From contig JAWVFI010000068.1 in the NCBI GenBank assembly GCA_033856235.1, positions 1-64,000 on the forward strand: 64,000 nucleotides of DNA, written 5' to 3'. A program made the position numbers and the translations under genes. Below are positions 27,133 through 36,436 of this stretch, piece after piece (position 1 is the first letter of the stretch; the number at the start of each line of letters is the position of its first letter). The DNA comes from DASXRU01 sp033856235. Its GTDB lineage: Bacteria > Acidobacteriota > Blastocatellia > Pyrinomonadales > Pyrinomonadaceae. The notes below the pieces were generated by a model, which saw only the letters and a program-made list of their open reading frames with translations, had not been told where the DNA came from and did not search any database.

Positions 27133-28518
27133 TTATTTGAAGAAGATATCGCCGGCAAACTCACGATGCTCCGGCGGAACAAAGTAATAACATCCTTCAA
27201 TCGGTTCAACTATTCCGGCGTCGGGATCAAACAGCCCGTCAGTGTTCCGCAGGAAACACGGATTCAGCAGCCAGATGTTATTGATGAACTCAAAACCCGT
27301 CTGTTGGATGTTGTTTTGGAAGCAAAGAAAATTGATTCCGTAAGTAACCTGCCCGGTGGTCTTGTCCATCTCGCAATAGTTCGCTCCCCGGCGACGAATG
27401 CGGATGTCCTGAATATGAAAGACATTACTCTGCCCGGCATCGAGTGGCGGGAAGGGACCACAGAAAGGTGAAGGCGTTGCGCCGCGGGCTTTGTGGCCGT
27501 GCGCTTCGTAAAACATCAGGTCGGTGTCTGAAGAGTCCGGCTCCTTTTCTACGATCTTGCCGTGAAACCGGCTGATCACCCGGCCCGTCTCACGATCGCG
27601 TCCGATGGAATGAGCGCGCGCCTCTTCACCGTGATAGGTGTTCCCGTCAAAGTCTTTGACTTTGAATTTATCGGAATTCCACTTGTCCAGATGTTCGATG
27701 TACTTTCGATGGACCATATAGGTGCCGCCGTCATAGTGCGGATCATCTCTGGCTTCGGTGGACTCTCCCGGAAAAGGCGGCGCCGGGTGTGGCAGGTAAA
27801 TCTTCCGTCGATAGTAGCCCGGATCGTTCGCCATCTTGTCGTCAAGATTGCTCAAGCCGTCGTAGTAGCCAATATGATCTCTTCGATCGCCTCGATTGAA
27901 TGCGTCGTGAAGGCTGACCACCTCGACCTTGAAAGGCTCTATGGCTTTGCGGATCGCGTCCCAGAAATCAACGGTCAGGAAGCGGTTGTTCGACTCAATC
28001 AGCAGCAGCAGATCTGATTCAGATTCGGCCAGCCACTTGCGATAAGCTGCGTCCACCTCTGGATCAGTCGGTTCCTTGCCGCCGTTGTCCCGCGCCAGTC
28101 GCTTCTTAACGTGCAGCTTGTCGCCGTCCGCATTCATGGTCCTGAGATACATCGGAATCTTGCGGTTCTTCATATCAAACCGCGTTGACGGGCGGGCAGT
28201 AAAACTTCCACCAGGGGGAAAGTTAGGAATAGCTTCATACTCCGGCCTCTCACCGATAGGTCCGGCAAAGAATCGGAGGCTGAAGCCGACCAGCAAATTC
28301 AGCCGGTGGTCGCGCACCGCCAATCTCTTGGCGCTTAGTGAGCCATCGGCATTGTAGAACTCGCCATGTGCACGTTCGGGGTCGGTCTTTTGCCGGTCGA
28401 CCTCGCCGATGGCCCGCAGGACCGCTGTCGCCTGTTCCCGATCATTGAAAGGAAGATTCAGTTTAATGAACAGCATGAAGTCGGGCTGCTCTGAATCAAT
28501 TCCGGGTCGTTTATACAT
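27133..28518 (-). CDS. Dyp-type (dye-decolourising) heme peroxidase
   Basis: 461 residues. Dyp peroxidases use H2O2 and a heme to oxidise dyes, lignin-like phenolics or other substrates. The hallmark GxxDG motif is present as GYYDG at residues 217-221, whose Asp is the acid-base residue. GGTYMVHRKYIEHLDKW matches the second conserved block, the heme-ligand His is near 340-342 (EAHGHKARGATPS), and an Arg cluster (RIRRRGANY, about 373-381) and GINFLCFQNN close the fold. No Tat or Sec signal is seen, so it should be cytoplasmic or packaged. Start ATG 28518 is preceded by GGGGAGCGAG. Long N-terminal and inter-domain insertions suggest the longer C/D-like class. Confidence 0.8.
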   Translation of the reverse strand: MYKRPGIDSEQPDFMLFIKLNLPFNDREQATAVLRAIGEVDRQKTDPERAHGEFYNADGSLSAKRLAVRDHRLNLLVGFSLRFFAGPIGERPEYEAIPNFPPGGSFTARPSTRFDMKNRKIPMYLRTMNADGDKLHVKKRLARDNGGKEPTDPEVDAAYRKWLAESESDLLLLIESNNRFLTVDFWDAIRKAIEPFKVEVVSLHDAFNRGDRRDHIGYYDGLSNLDDKMANDPGYYRRKIYLPHPAPPFPGESTEARDDPHYDGGTYMVHRKYIEHLDKWNSDKFKVKDFDGNTYHGEEARAHSIGRDRETGRVISRFHGKIVEKEPDSSDTDLMFYEAHGHKARGATPSPFCGPFPPLDAGQSNVFHIQDIRIRRRGANYCEMDKTTGQVTYGINFLCFQNNIQQTGFEFINNIWLLNPCFLRNTDGLFDPDAGIVEPIEGCYYFVPPEHREFAGDIFFK

Positions 28519-28829
28519 AGAGATCTCGCTCCCCTCGAAGAGTTAAACTCAATTACGCGCTCTTCACGCCTAATCTGCATCTGGTTCCTGTGGAAGGCGT
28601 GCACCGTTGACGTAATGAAAACAATTTGAAAAATGCCGCGATAATTCAGGCGCAGGACTTTTTCCTTGAGGCAAAGCGTGATGTTGTAAGGAACAATGGT
28701 CCGCGTTTCGGATGCAAGGAAACGTTGTCAACGCGTGAAGAAGCCTGTTCGAGCAGGCGCACAATAAACCCATGCGGCGGTTGCTGTCAATGGTAATCGC
28801 AGTCCCTCTTGCAGGTAACAAAACGTCAA

Positions 28830-28858
28830 TTGACAGCGCGGGTTGAAAGGTATATCTT
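28830..28858 (+). promoter_or_regulatory. Candidate sigma-70-type promoter in the 28519-29074 gap
   Basis: TTGACA at 28830-28835 and TATCTT at 28853-28858, with a 17-base spacer, point rightward towards the cupin gene. The 556-base gap lies between divergent genes and should hold promoters for both. Apart from this I saw no convincing gene, RNA or repeat in it. Confidence 0.4.
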
Positions 28859-29074
28859 GCCGTCGATTTCACTCGGCATGGTCTTCGCTAATCTCATGGG
28901 CGCCGGATCTTTGTCAGATTCTCACGCTCCTTTTTGTCAGACTAGTCAGTGCGGTACGGTCAGGCTGTTTTCGACTCCGGCCTTTTTCCCAAAGAGTACT
29001 GAGTTCCTGAACCTCTCTTTGACCCTTCGCAAAATCCTGGCGAGGCCGTTCGCGTTGGAGGAATAAACACAATC

Positions 29075-29593
29075 ATGTTCCGAATTTTTTCGCCTATTCA
29101 TCAAATCGAAGTCGCCGCCCGCCGGCGGGTTTACAAAGAATTTATCGACAATCATAAAGAGCTGACCGCGATCTCGGTTGGTTGCCACAACGATATGATC
29201 ATCCTGGAAAAGAACCAGGAGACCGAGGAGTCGGTGGCCATCCTGCTGGCTACCGGGGCTCCGGGCGAGCGCGTAGTGTTTCCCAAACACAAACATACGA
29301 AAGGCGAGGCCACTGTCTGCCTGGAAGGCCACTATGGCGAGTACCTGGCGGCAGATGAAAATGCCGACGATCTGTTTGAAGAGGGAATGACGCTCGGGGG
29401 ATTTATGCAGCAGTACCCCGGAGTGGTGGAGCTGGGACAGCCGGAAGGAGACAAGACCCCCGTCAAGCTGGGGCCGGGCGCCCGCTGGTCCATGGGTAAT
29501 GATACCGAGCACAAACCGTTCGGTTGGACCTCTGAGAATAACCTTCTGCTGGCGGAAATATACTGGGGAGGCCATAACGACATTACGGAGTAA
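29075..29593 (+). CDS. Cupin-domain protein of unknown function
   Basis: 172 residues. The segment GERVVFPKHKHTKGEATVCLEG fits cupin motif 1 with metal ligands His72, His74 and Glu78. WSMGNDTEHKPFG supplies the motif 2 histidine (His146). A single cupin barrel with an intact His-His-Glu-His set suggests a metal-binding enzyme or sensor; no substrate can be named. ATG 29075 follows a GGAGGAA about 12 bases upstream. It opens a plus-strand run with the 791-residue protein and the deoxyribosyltransferase-like gene. Confidence 0.65.
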   Translation: MFRIFSPIHQIEVAARRRVYKEFIDNHKELTAISVGCHNDMIILEKNQETEESVAILLATGAPGERVVFPKHKHTKGEATVCLEGHYGEYLAADENADDLFEEGMTLGGFMQQYPGVVELGQPEGDKTPVKLGPGARWSMGNDTEHKPFGWTSENNLLLAEIYWGGHNDITE

Positions 29594-29748
29594 GCGTTTG
29601 GAATTACCGCGACTGCCTTGCTGAGGTACTCGACCTCAAACTGACCGCGGACTGCCTCACTCTCGGTTAAAGAAACAATCTCGTTCCGGTAACTCATTAC
29701 CCGGGACTATCTTCATCGTTCAAACCATACGCCATAAGGAGGCGCAAT

Positions 29749-32124
29749 ATGAGCACGTCACAACGCTTTCCCATTGAGGAGAAGGCCTACACCGCAGATC
29801 CTGATAACAAGGGGAAAAGGGAAGAGCGACGCCGTTCGATCTTTGTCGATCGGCTGTTGAATGACGAGCTGGTTCTGTCTCCCATCCCGCCGGGGGCCCG
29901 CGGCAAAAATCCGATTCTCAAAAATCCTGTCGTAGACGTGCCCGTGGACATCACGGACGAAACGGAAAAGAACATGTTGAAGGCGCTGGACGCGGGCGCC
30001 CTTTCGCCGAGCACGATTCCTATGATCCTGCGCGAGGTTGCATTGCAGAATCGCGGTGAGATTCCCGCGCGCGAAGCAACTATTACCCACAGCGAAGACG
30101 TCATTGGCCTGGAGAGCGCGCTGGGCCAACTCGGGATGTGCGCGATTCGGGCCGCGCGCGCCACGCATGACGCTTTGCTGAAAGCGCCATCGCCATTCAT
30201 GGAGTTCCGGATCAGACTATCGGACCGGGCCAAAGTGGCCTTGGCCTTGGGTTGGGAGGCGATTGCGCGATCGGGGAAATATCCCCTTCCGCCTTACGGC
30301 CTGCGACGCCTGCAGAAGGTTGACTCCGCGCCGGCTGGAGCGTTTCACTTCGTCAGCGCGAGCGATAGCGATGCCGGCTATTTCTACACCATGGGAATCG
30401 CACTTTCGCCCGAAGCTCAAGCGTTAAAGACGACCAACGTTTCCTTTGGCCTGGATGGGGAACTGATCGTGCCCGGGCAGGCAGTTTCCCCTATTCCGCC
30501 GCTGCTTTCGCTAGCCAGCCGGCTGTTCGCTTCCGGCATCATGTCGAGCTCGAATATCTCCGAAGAGCAGCACTCGATTCCCATTCGCGCTTTTCCACAG
30601 CCGGATAACTACACCGATCTCAAACCTGTCCGTCCGGGCCTCACCCCAATGGCACCGGCAAAGGGAGACCTCAGTATCGCGGTGCCCGCGATCGTGCTGC
30701 AATTGCAACGCAACGGTGGCCGTTACCAAATCGACGCGGTGATCGATATTTCCGGTCTGGACCCGAAGGTTGCCGGAGAATTCGCGCGAAACGTTCTCAA
30801 GTCTCCCGAGGTCCTGAAAGCCCACGAAACGAGTCTGCCGACTCTGCCGCCGGACAAACAAAAACCCCTGGAGCAGCGTTTGGCGCTTTTCTATAACGTT
30901 GATCGCACACTCGATGAGAAAGCCAGAACGATTGCGATGCGGGGGGCCATCGATCTGGGAGCTGAGTTAAGTCTGAAATACCTCGCGGTGATCGATGACG
31001 TTGAGGATACCTGGATGCCGGGTATTCACGAGTATTTTGACTATGCGGAGATGAATGACCTGACCCGCTATGCAGATGAGAAAGGCGTCATTATTATCGA
31101 CGCGCGGCCAGTTGATCCGATGTACACGTCGTCGACGGCGCTGCAACGCATCCAGTCAGTCATGACGACGCTTTCGGTGGACATTCTGAAGATGGGGATG
31201 TGGCTGACGCTCGACGCCACGACCGCGGAAGCGGTTTGGAATCAAATCCAGACCAATCCCGCAATTTCACGGGGGATGTGCCTGATGCCGATTGGCATTG
31301 TTGAACCCTGGTCCGCGTTCGTCGACAATCGCGACCCGAACCGAAATGCCCGGGCGATCATCACTCCCTTCTCTAAAATCAAGTTCATGATCGCAGAGGC
31401 AAAACGTCTCGGCATGCATTCGCTTCTTACCGACACGCGGCACAAACAGAACTGGGTGCTGCTGGGTGCCCGCGACAATGATTTCCCGCCGCACCCTCGG
31501 GAAGGGAATGGCGTGACCTCGCTGCTCTCGTGGCACGAATTCATGGAATGCGAGCGGTTGGCGCGCGACGCGAGCATCTTGCTGGGTCAGGCGGGCTCCA
31601 TCGAAGTCTCGCAGATTTTCCAGATTATCAGCGGCACCACTTACGATGCGGCGCAGGATGGCCTTAATCCGGCGACTGCCTTTTGGACTGCTGAGACTGA
31701 ACGCGTGCTGCGCAGCGAACACGCAATCAAGTCGGATGAAAATCTGCAGGAGCAACGCAGCGCTTCGGTAGATCCTTACCTCGCGGTGGTCAATCGCATC
31801 TACGAGTCGCACGCGAAAGTTGATGGCTGGCTGCAGTTCCTGGCCGACCGCTCGCAGGAGGGTGGTAAAGATGGCGAGGCCTTGTTGCAGTTGAAGGTCC
31901 GTCTGCTTGAGCTTAAGAAAAGCGCTGAGGCGGCTCAGGATAAAACCCTGCAAAGCCTGGCACAAAAGAACAATGACGCTGCTGTCTCTGCCTGGACCGA
32001 GTGTCGCGACGCCTATGCCAACTACCATGCGGCAGTACGCGACGAGTTCGGCCGCATTCGCCAGTTAGTATCGGATGAGTGGGCGCGGATGGGCGGCAAG
32101 AAAACAGTAACCGCCAGGAAGTAG
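29749..32124 (+). CDS. Large soluble protein of unknown family
   Basis: 791 residues, no signal peptide or membrane segment. I do not recognise it with confidence. Residues about 415-640 alternate hydrophobic strands and helices as in a TIM-barrel enzyme (KYLAVIDDVEDTWMPG, KGVIIIDARPVDP, RGMCLMPIGIVEPW). A DTRHK followed by LLGQAGSI recalls DUF556-type barrels, but only weakly. The N-terminal 400 residues include a TxxxHSED-containing helical region and a repeat-poor beta region, and the last 130 form a charged helical, probably coiled-coil, tail. ATG 29749 follows AAGGAGGCGCAAT, a strong ribosome site. It lies 102 bases before the deoxyribosyltransferase-like gene with a hairpin repeat between them. 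Confidence 0.6.
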   Translation: MSTSQRFPIEEKAYTADPDNKGKREERRRSIFVDRLLNDELVLSPIPPGARGKNPILKNPVVDVPVDITDETEKNMLKALDAGALSPSTIPMILREVALQNRGEIPAREATITHSEDVIGLESALGQLGMCAIRAARATHDALLKAPSPFMEFRIRLSDRAKVALALGWEAIARSGKYPLPPYGLRRLQKVDSAPAGAFHFVSASDSDAGYFYTMGIALSPEAQALKTTNVSFGLDGELIVPGQAVSPIPPLLSLASRLFASGIMSSSNISEEQHSIPIRAFPQPDNYTDLKPVRPGLTPMAPAKGDLSIAVPAIVLQLQRNGGRYQIDAVIDISGLDPKVAGEFARNVLKSPEVLKAHETSLPTLPPDKQKPLEQRLALFYNVDRTLDEKARTIAMRGAIDLGAELSLKYLAVIDDVEDTWMPGIHEYFDYAEMNDLTRYADEKGVIIIDARPVDPMYTSSTALQRIQSVMTTLSVDILKMGMWLTLDATTAEAVWNQIQTNPAISRGMCLMPIGIVEPWSAFVDNRDPNRNARAIITPFSKIKFMIAEAKRLGMHSLLTDTRHKQNWVLLGARDNDFPPHPREGNGVTSLLSWHEFMECERLARDASILLGQAGSIEVSQIFQIISGTTYDAAQDGLNPATAFWTAETERVLRSEHAIKSDENLQEQRSASVDPYLAVVNRIYESHAKVDGWLQFLADRSQEGGKDGEALLQLKVRLLELKKSAEAAQDKTLQSLAQKNNDAAVSAWTECRDAYANYHAAVRDEFGRIRQLVSDEWARMGGKKTVTARK

Positions 32125-32130
32125 GCGTCA

Positions 32131-32199
32131 GTAACGCAAACGGTTAGTTTGCGATGAATGAATGGTATTCAAAGGGCGCAACCTAACCGTTTGCGTTAC
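32131..32199. repeat. Short intergenic inverted repeat, family B (69 bp)
   Basis: GTAACGCAAACGGTTAGTTT at the left is mirrored by the complement of AACCTAACCGTTTGCGTTAC at the right, across a 23-base loop. It sits between two co-directional genes. Similar words occur at 33240-33316 and 62453-62510. Confidence 0.8.
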
Positions 32200-32226
32200 A
32201 AAATCAATACCAAACCTGGAGCAACT

Positions 32227-33165
32227 ATGAGCAAAAAGATCCTCAAGGAGTCAGCTGCGAAAAAGAGTTCCGCTAACGGTAAGGAAACTAGACAAGCGCC
32301 CCCGGTCATGTCCAGCGAGCAGGCCCTGACTGCACGCCGGAAAATCATGAGCCAGAAAGTGAACGTGCTCAGCGATGCCCGTGTTTATCTTTCGGGGCCG
32401 ATGGACTTTGTCGCCTCGCGTGTCGAAGAGAAGAACAATGGCTGGCGTAATCGCGTGGGCCAGTTCCTGAAAAAAATGGGCACCACCGTGTACGATCCGT
32501 GGAACAAGCCGACGGTCATCGGCATGCCTGAGTATGGAAAGGAGGATGAGCTGACCAGCTCGGCCAGGGACAAGTGGACCTATGACAGTTCACCGAGCGG
32601 CGACAAGTTGCGCGCCCGGATCTGCGACGCGTTCTGGCCCACACTGCATATCGATCTACGCATGGTGGACACCACGGACTTTACCATCTCCTACTGTCCC
32701 ACAAATGTTTACAGCGTCGGCACCGTCCATGAAATCGTCATGGCAACGTTGCAATACAAACCGGTGCTGTTTGTCAGCCCGCCCATTGTCTTCCCAGCGC
32801 TGGACGAATTGAAGCAGCACTTTGCCAAGAACAAGGATGATGCCGGGGCGAAGTTGCTGGATAGCCTGGTAGAACAATCGTCGCTGAAGGTCAACGAAAA
32901 GGGCATTCCCAGCTTGTGGTACATGGCCCTGTTGAATGCTCATTACTTTTTCGATGGCTTTGGCTTTGCTCCATACTTCAAAGATTTTCCTTCATGGAAA
33001 CACAGCGCCCTGGACGAGCGCGAAGAGAAGTATCCGCCGCAACGGCCGTTGTTGCCGTACCTGGAACAGCTCAACCAGCAAATTCCGAAGCGTTATGACC
33101 TGGAGCAAGACAAGTACGTGGAGAATGAGGACTGGCTGATCCTGAATTCCAAAGACGTGCAGTGA
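32227..33165 (+). CDS. Nucleoside 2-deoxyribosyltransferase-like protein
   Basis: 312 residues. VYLSGPMDF (about 53-61) matches the N-terminal strand motif of the nucleoside 2-deoxyribosyltransferase fold, and SVGTVHEIVMATLQYKPVLF (about 163-182) matches the block that carries the catalytic Glu (here Glu169). The family cleaves or swaps N-glycosidic bonds of deoxynucleosides. This member is longer than the classical 150-residue enzymes, with a basic 45-residue N-terminal tail and a C-terminal extension of about 110 residues, so its substrate may differ. ATG 32227 follows CTGGAGCAACT. Its neighbour is the 791-residue unknown, and together they look like a two-gene unit. Confidence 0.62.
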   Translation: MSKKILKESAAKKSSANGKETRQAPPVMSSEQALTARRKIMSQKVNVLSDARVYLSGPMDFVASRVEEKNNGWRNRVGQFLKKMGTTVYDPWNKPTVIGMPEYGKEDELTSSARDKWTYDSSPSGDKLRARICDAFWPTLHIDLRMVDTTDFTISYCPTNVYSVGTVHEIVMATLQYKPVLFVSPPIVFPALDELKQHFAKNKDDAGAKLLDSLVEQSSLKVNEKGIPSLWYMALLNAHYFFDGFGFAPYFKDFPSWKHSALDEREEKYPPQRPLLPYLEQLNQQIPKRYDLEQDKYVENEDWLILNSKDVQ

Positions 33166-33239
33166 CTTACCGTGAATTCGTGGAGTGTCTCGCTCCGGTT
33201 CTAAGCGCACCCTCCACGAATTTTCACGATGCTCCCGCT

Positions 33240-33316
33240 ACAGGTGTTCAGAGTACAAACTTTAGTTTGCGGTTTTGCGGAAACGGCAAGCTAAAGCTTG
33301 TACTCTAAACGCCTGA
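33240..33316. repeat. Short intergenic inverted repeat, family B (77 bp), between convergent genes
   Basis: An AGAGTACAAACTTTAGTTTG arm is mirrored at 33284-33306, and a CAGGYGTT outer segment extends the pairing. It could act as a bidirectional terminator for the convergent genes ending at 33165 and 33349. No T-run is present. Confidence 0.75.
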
Positions 33317-33348
33317 ACCGCGCATTGACGATATCGCTCCAACGTTTT

Positions 33349-34716
33349 CTAGCTCTCCTGATCCAGCAGCTTCCGAAACGCCTGCCACTGCGTGCCTACC
33401 GCACGATAAGTTCTCCTAATCCGCACGAAGTAGAACAACAACCTGCCGGAGTGAAATAGCCAGGACACGTAGAGGTACAGCAGGCATTTCAAAATGAGGG
33501 CGAGGTCTATCAGCAGCACGGTCCAGACGGTCGTCTTTTCGAGATACAGAAACAGCGGCTGAATCGCGGTGTAGGAATAGAGAGCGATGAGCAACCAGGG
33601 ACGCGGTCCAAGAAACTTACTTTGCAGACGCCCAACGAAGAGGGCCATGGCAATCGCGCCGGCAATACCGCTCGCCACACTTGCGCCTTTTGGTATCAAC
33701 GCCGGATCCAGTGGCAGGACAAACAAGAACGCGAAGAGAGTGACCACTACGAGGAAGAAAAATATGCCGATCAAAGGAGTGTCCACGATGTTGCGATTCT
33801 CAGCTTCGTCCTCTGTCCTTTTATTAAGAACATAGAAACAAAGAAAGATCATCAACGTGTTCCAGTTATTGAAGAGCGTATTGAACAGGCTCAGGGTAAA
33901 ACCCAGGGTCCGCTGTCCCTGATTGATGAGATTGTCCACCTCCAGGCCTTTGAATCCGGTGACGGCGAGGAAAGCATAAAGACAGATCCACGAAAGGAGC
34001 AGCCAGCGCCAATATTTTGTGTACTGGGCCAGCGCCCGTCGCGGATCGTCTTTATCTCTCTCAAAATCAGAAAGATTTTCATAACCGGCCTTTTTGATTT
34101 CCTCCTCTTTTTCTCGAGCAATTGCGCCCAGACCTCTTGGCCGGCGCATCAGGAATGAGTGGGCGAGGGCAATTAGAATCACGACCAATTGAGCTAGTGA
34201 AGCTGCAGACTTGGCTTGATTGGTGCGCCAAAAGAAAAGGGCTATGGACAAAGCCAACGTAGCCAGCACGCAAAGACATAGGACCGCGGTTACTGCTTTA
34301 CCCGGCCCCCGCATCCATTCTTCAAATGTGTCCATGCCCGAGGCACTGCGCGAACCCTGAGTAAATCTCGCGTCGGAGCGGTCTGAGATTGCCCCTTCTT
34401 CATTTGTTTCCCGGGCGAAAATGTATCCTCGCTTGGGGACCGTTCTTATGATCTGCTGAGCTTCGTCGCCGAGCTTGTGCCGGATATCCTTTAGGCATTG
34501 GACGAGGGAGTCATCTGTGACCGCGGTGTCACCCCAAACTGCCCGGATCAATTCCTCTTTGGAGATCAGGCGTCCGTTGTTCTCGACAAGATGCTTCAGA
34601 ACCTCAAACGACTGCGGGCGCAGTTTGAGCTCGTCCTCGCCGCGCAACAGGCAGCCACGCGTCAGGTCGAGCCGGAACTCATCAAAAAAATATGTTTGGT
34701 GTAGCGGTTTAGACAT
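33349..34716 (-). CDS. Membrane-bound winged-helix (OmpR/CadC-type) transcriptional regulator
   Basis: 455 residues. An N-terminal OmpR/PhoB-type winged helix (about 10-103) has the usual LRPQSFEVLKHLVENNGRLI, ISKEELIRAVWG and VPKRGYIF blocks. A linker of about 35 residues leads to a first membrane segment (about 139-160), and at least seven further hydrophobic segments follow with charged loops between. Regulators with this DNA-binding domain in Acidobacteriota usually end in TPR or beta-propeller sensor domains or carry a single membrane helix (CadC/ToxR). A polytopic membrane half is unusual. The signal sensed is unknown. It is transcribed away from the POT transporter at 34994, which is its most obvious possible target. 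Confidence 0.75.
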   Translation of the reverse strand: MSKPLHQTYFFDEFRLDLTRGCLLRGEDELKLRPQSFEVLKHLVENNGRLISKEELIRAVWGDTAVTDDSLVQCLKDIRHKLGDEAQQIIRTVPKRGYIFARETNEEGAISDRSDARFTQGSRSASGMDTFEEWMRGPGKAVTAVLCLCVLATLALSIALFFWRTNQAKSAASLAQLVVILIALAHSFLMRRPRGLGAIAREKEEEIKKAGYENLSDFERDKDDPRRALAQYTKYWRWLLLSWICLYAFLAVTGFKGLEVDNLINQGQRTLGFTLSLFNTLFNNWNTLMIFLCFYVLNKRTEDEAENRNIVDTPLIGIFFFLVVVTLFAFLFVLPLDPALIPKGASVASGIAGAIAMALFVGRLQSKFLGPRPWLLIALYSYTAIQPLFLYLEKTTVWTVLLIDLALILKCLLYLYVSWLFHSGRLLFYFVRIRRTYRAVGTQWQAFRKLLDQES

Positions 34717-34769
34717 ATCCCAGTCGGAGTTGATGCGCTGATTCGTGTCCCTTCCTGAGTTTCATGTAG

Positions 34770-34870
34770 CTAATGAATCGTCCGCTGAGGATTCTGAGGC
34801 ACACGATTCACGAAACGACACTAACTGCACTAAAGACCACGAAATCGGAGTATTTGTGTAAAGCCAGGCA
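34770..34870. repeat. Intergenic repeat, family C (GATTCACGAAA type)
   Basis: Contains TGAATCGTCC and ACGATTCACGAAACGACACT, followed by AACTGCACTAAAGACCACGA and TTGTGTAAAGCC. The same ordered words occur at 36437-36535, 37787-38000 and 41064-41140. It lies in the 277-base gap between divergent genes. Confidence 0.6.
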
Positions 34871-34993
34871 CATCATAGCTCCAATTCTCAGGCTTTCACC
34901 AATCTTTCCCAAGTCCTTCCTTAATATTTCGGGATCCTTTCATTACTCGTCTTCGTCCGGCAGGTATCTTGCGCCCCGGAGGAACAAGCAACC

Positions 34994-36406
34994 ATGCGCG
35001 TTGATTCCGATTCGCGATCCGAACCCGTCGGGGTTTCGAGATCAGTCGAGAGGCGTGAACCATCTCTCGTCACCAAGAGCGACGACCGGTCCGGCATCGG
35101 CGGGCATCCCGCGGGATTGACGACGCTTTTCCTGACCGAAATGTGGGAACGGTTCAGCTACTACGGAATGCGTGCGTTGCTGGTGCTGTACATGGTGGCG
35201 CCTGCAGCCGGCGGTGGGTTGGGCTTCGGGGTATCAAAGGCGACCCGCATCTACGGCATGTACACCGGCGCGGTCTATTTCACGAACATCTTTGGCGGGC
35301 TGTTGGCCGATCGCTTCTTTGGAGCTCGTCTGGCTGTTTTGCTGGGCGGAATCATTATCGCCTGCGGACATTTTTCGATGGCCCTGCAAGCGTGGCCTCC
35401 CAGTTTCTATCTCGGAATCTTTCTGATCGTTATCGGCACTGGCCTGTTGAAGCCCAACATCTCGGTGATGGTGGGAAAGCTGTACCGTGACGACGACCCC
35501 CGGCGCGACAGTGGGTTTTCCATCTTCTATATGGGCATCAACCTGGGAGGGATGATCGCGCCGCTGATCTGCGGCTACATCGGCCAGCGTATCGATTGGC
35601 ACCTGGGGTTCGCCACGGCCGGCGTGGGAATGACGCTCGGCTTAAGTCAATACGTGTTACATCGCAAGCGCCTGGCCCACGTGGGTGGACGTCCACAAAA
35701 ACAGACAAAGGCCCAGGTCGGAGAAGCGCCGGCACTAATTCCAAAGCTCACCAGCGAGGACAAAAGCCGCCTCGGGGTGGTGGTGCTGCTTTGCTTCTTC
35801 GCGATTCTTTTCTGGACCGCATTTGAGCAGTCAGGATCCAGCTTCAACCTCTTTGCGGAACGGCAGACGTCGACGGACTTACACGGTCTGTCGTTTCCCT
35901 CAAGCTGGTTTCAATCGGTTAACTCCATTTTCATCCTTGCGCTGGCCCCGGTGTTTTCAATGATCTGGCTGCGGATGGGACGGCGCCAACCCTCAAGCCC
36001 GGTCAAGTTCACCTTTGGATTGTTGTTTGTGAGCGCTGGGATGTTTGTCATGGCAATCGCTTCGTTATGGATCGGGGCCGGCAAAGTAAGCCCGCTTTGG
36101 CTGATTGCGGTCTATTTCATCCACACGATCGGCGAGCTTTGCTTGAGCCCGGTCGGACTAAGCACGGTGACCAAACTTTCGCCGGCGCGAATGGTCGGTT
36201 TGATGATGGGAGTGTGGTTCCTGGCAGCATCGATTGGCAGTTATCTGGCGGGGTGGGCGGCCGGTTTTTACCAGGACGACGGTCACACGCTCTTCAGACT
36301 ATTCGGATCACTTGGATTGGTTACGTTGTTGGGAGCGGTGTCGCTGTTTCTCTTAGTGCCGTTCGCGAAAAGATTGACGGAACGGAGACTAGGGGCTGAG
36401 CAGTGA
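34994..36406 (+). CDS. Proton-dependent oligopeptide transporter (POT/PTR2 family, MFS)
   Basis: 470 residues with about 12-14 membrane segments. The signature LTEMWERFSYYGMRALL (about 44-60) holds the ExxERFxYY motif that binds protons and peptide in POT transporters. GTGLLKPNISVMVGKLY and FSIFYMGINLGG are the other PTR2 blocks. It imports di- and tripeptides with H+ across the inner membrane. ATG 34994 follows GGAGGAAC, a strong ribosome site. It lies next to a divergent membrane regulator and upstream of an amino-acid-type binding lipoprotein, suggesting a peptide/amino acid acquisition theme. Confidence 0.92.
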   Translation: MRVDSDSRSEPVGVSRSVERREPSLVTKSDDRSGIGGHPAGLTTLFLTEMWERFSYYGMRALLVLYMVAPAAGGGLGFGVSKATRIYGMYTGAVYFTNIFGGLLADRFFGARLAVLLGGIIIACGHFSMALQAWPPSFYLGIFLIVIGTGLLKPNISVMVGKLYRDDDPRRDSGFSIFYMGINLGGMIAPLICGYIGQRIDWHLGFATAGVGMTLGLSQYVLHRKRLAHVGGRPQKQTKAQVGEAPALIPKLTSEDKSRLGVVVLLCFFAILFWTAFEQSGSSFNLFAERQTSTDLHGLSFPSSWFQSVNSIFILALAPVFSMIWLRMGRRQPSSPVKFTFGLLFVSAGMFVMAIASLWIGAGKVSPLWLIAVYFIHTIGELCLSPVGLSTVTKLSPARMVGLMMGVWFLAASIGSYLAGWAAGFYQDDGHTLFRLFGSLGLVTLLGAVSLFLLVPFAKRLTERRLGAEQ

Positions 36407-36436
36407 GTACCGTGACGATCTCCAGGACCTGTTTTG

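Noticed and set aside
28570..29066. Short open frames in the 28519-29074 gap (100 and 85 codons)
   Set aside because: Composition is not protein-like, the starts lack ribosome sites, and the two overlap on opposite strands; the stretch is better explained as promoter DNA.
29749..32124. Malate synthase or other known TIM-barrel enzyme
   Set aside because: Length and barrel-like pattern suggest it, but none of the signature active-site blocks could be found.
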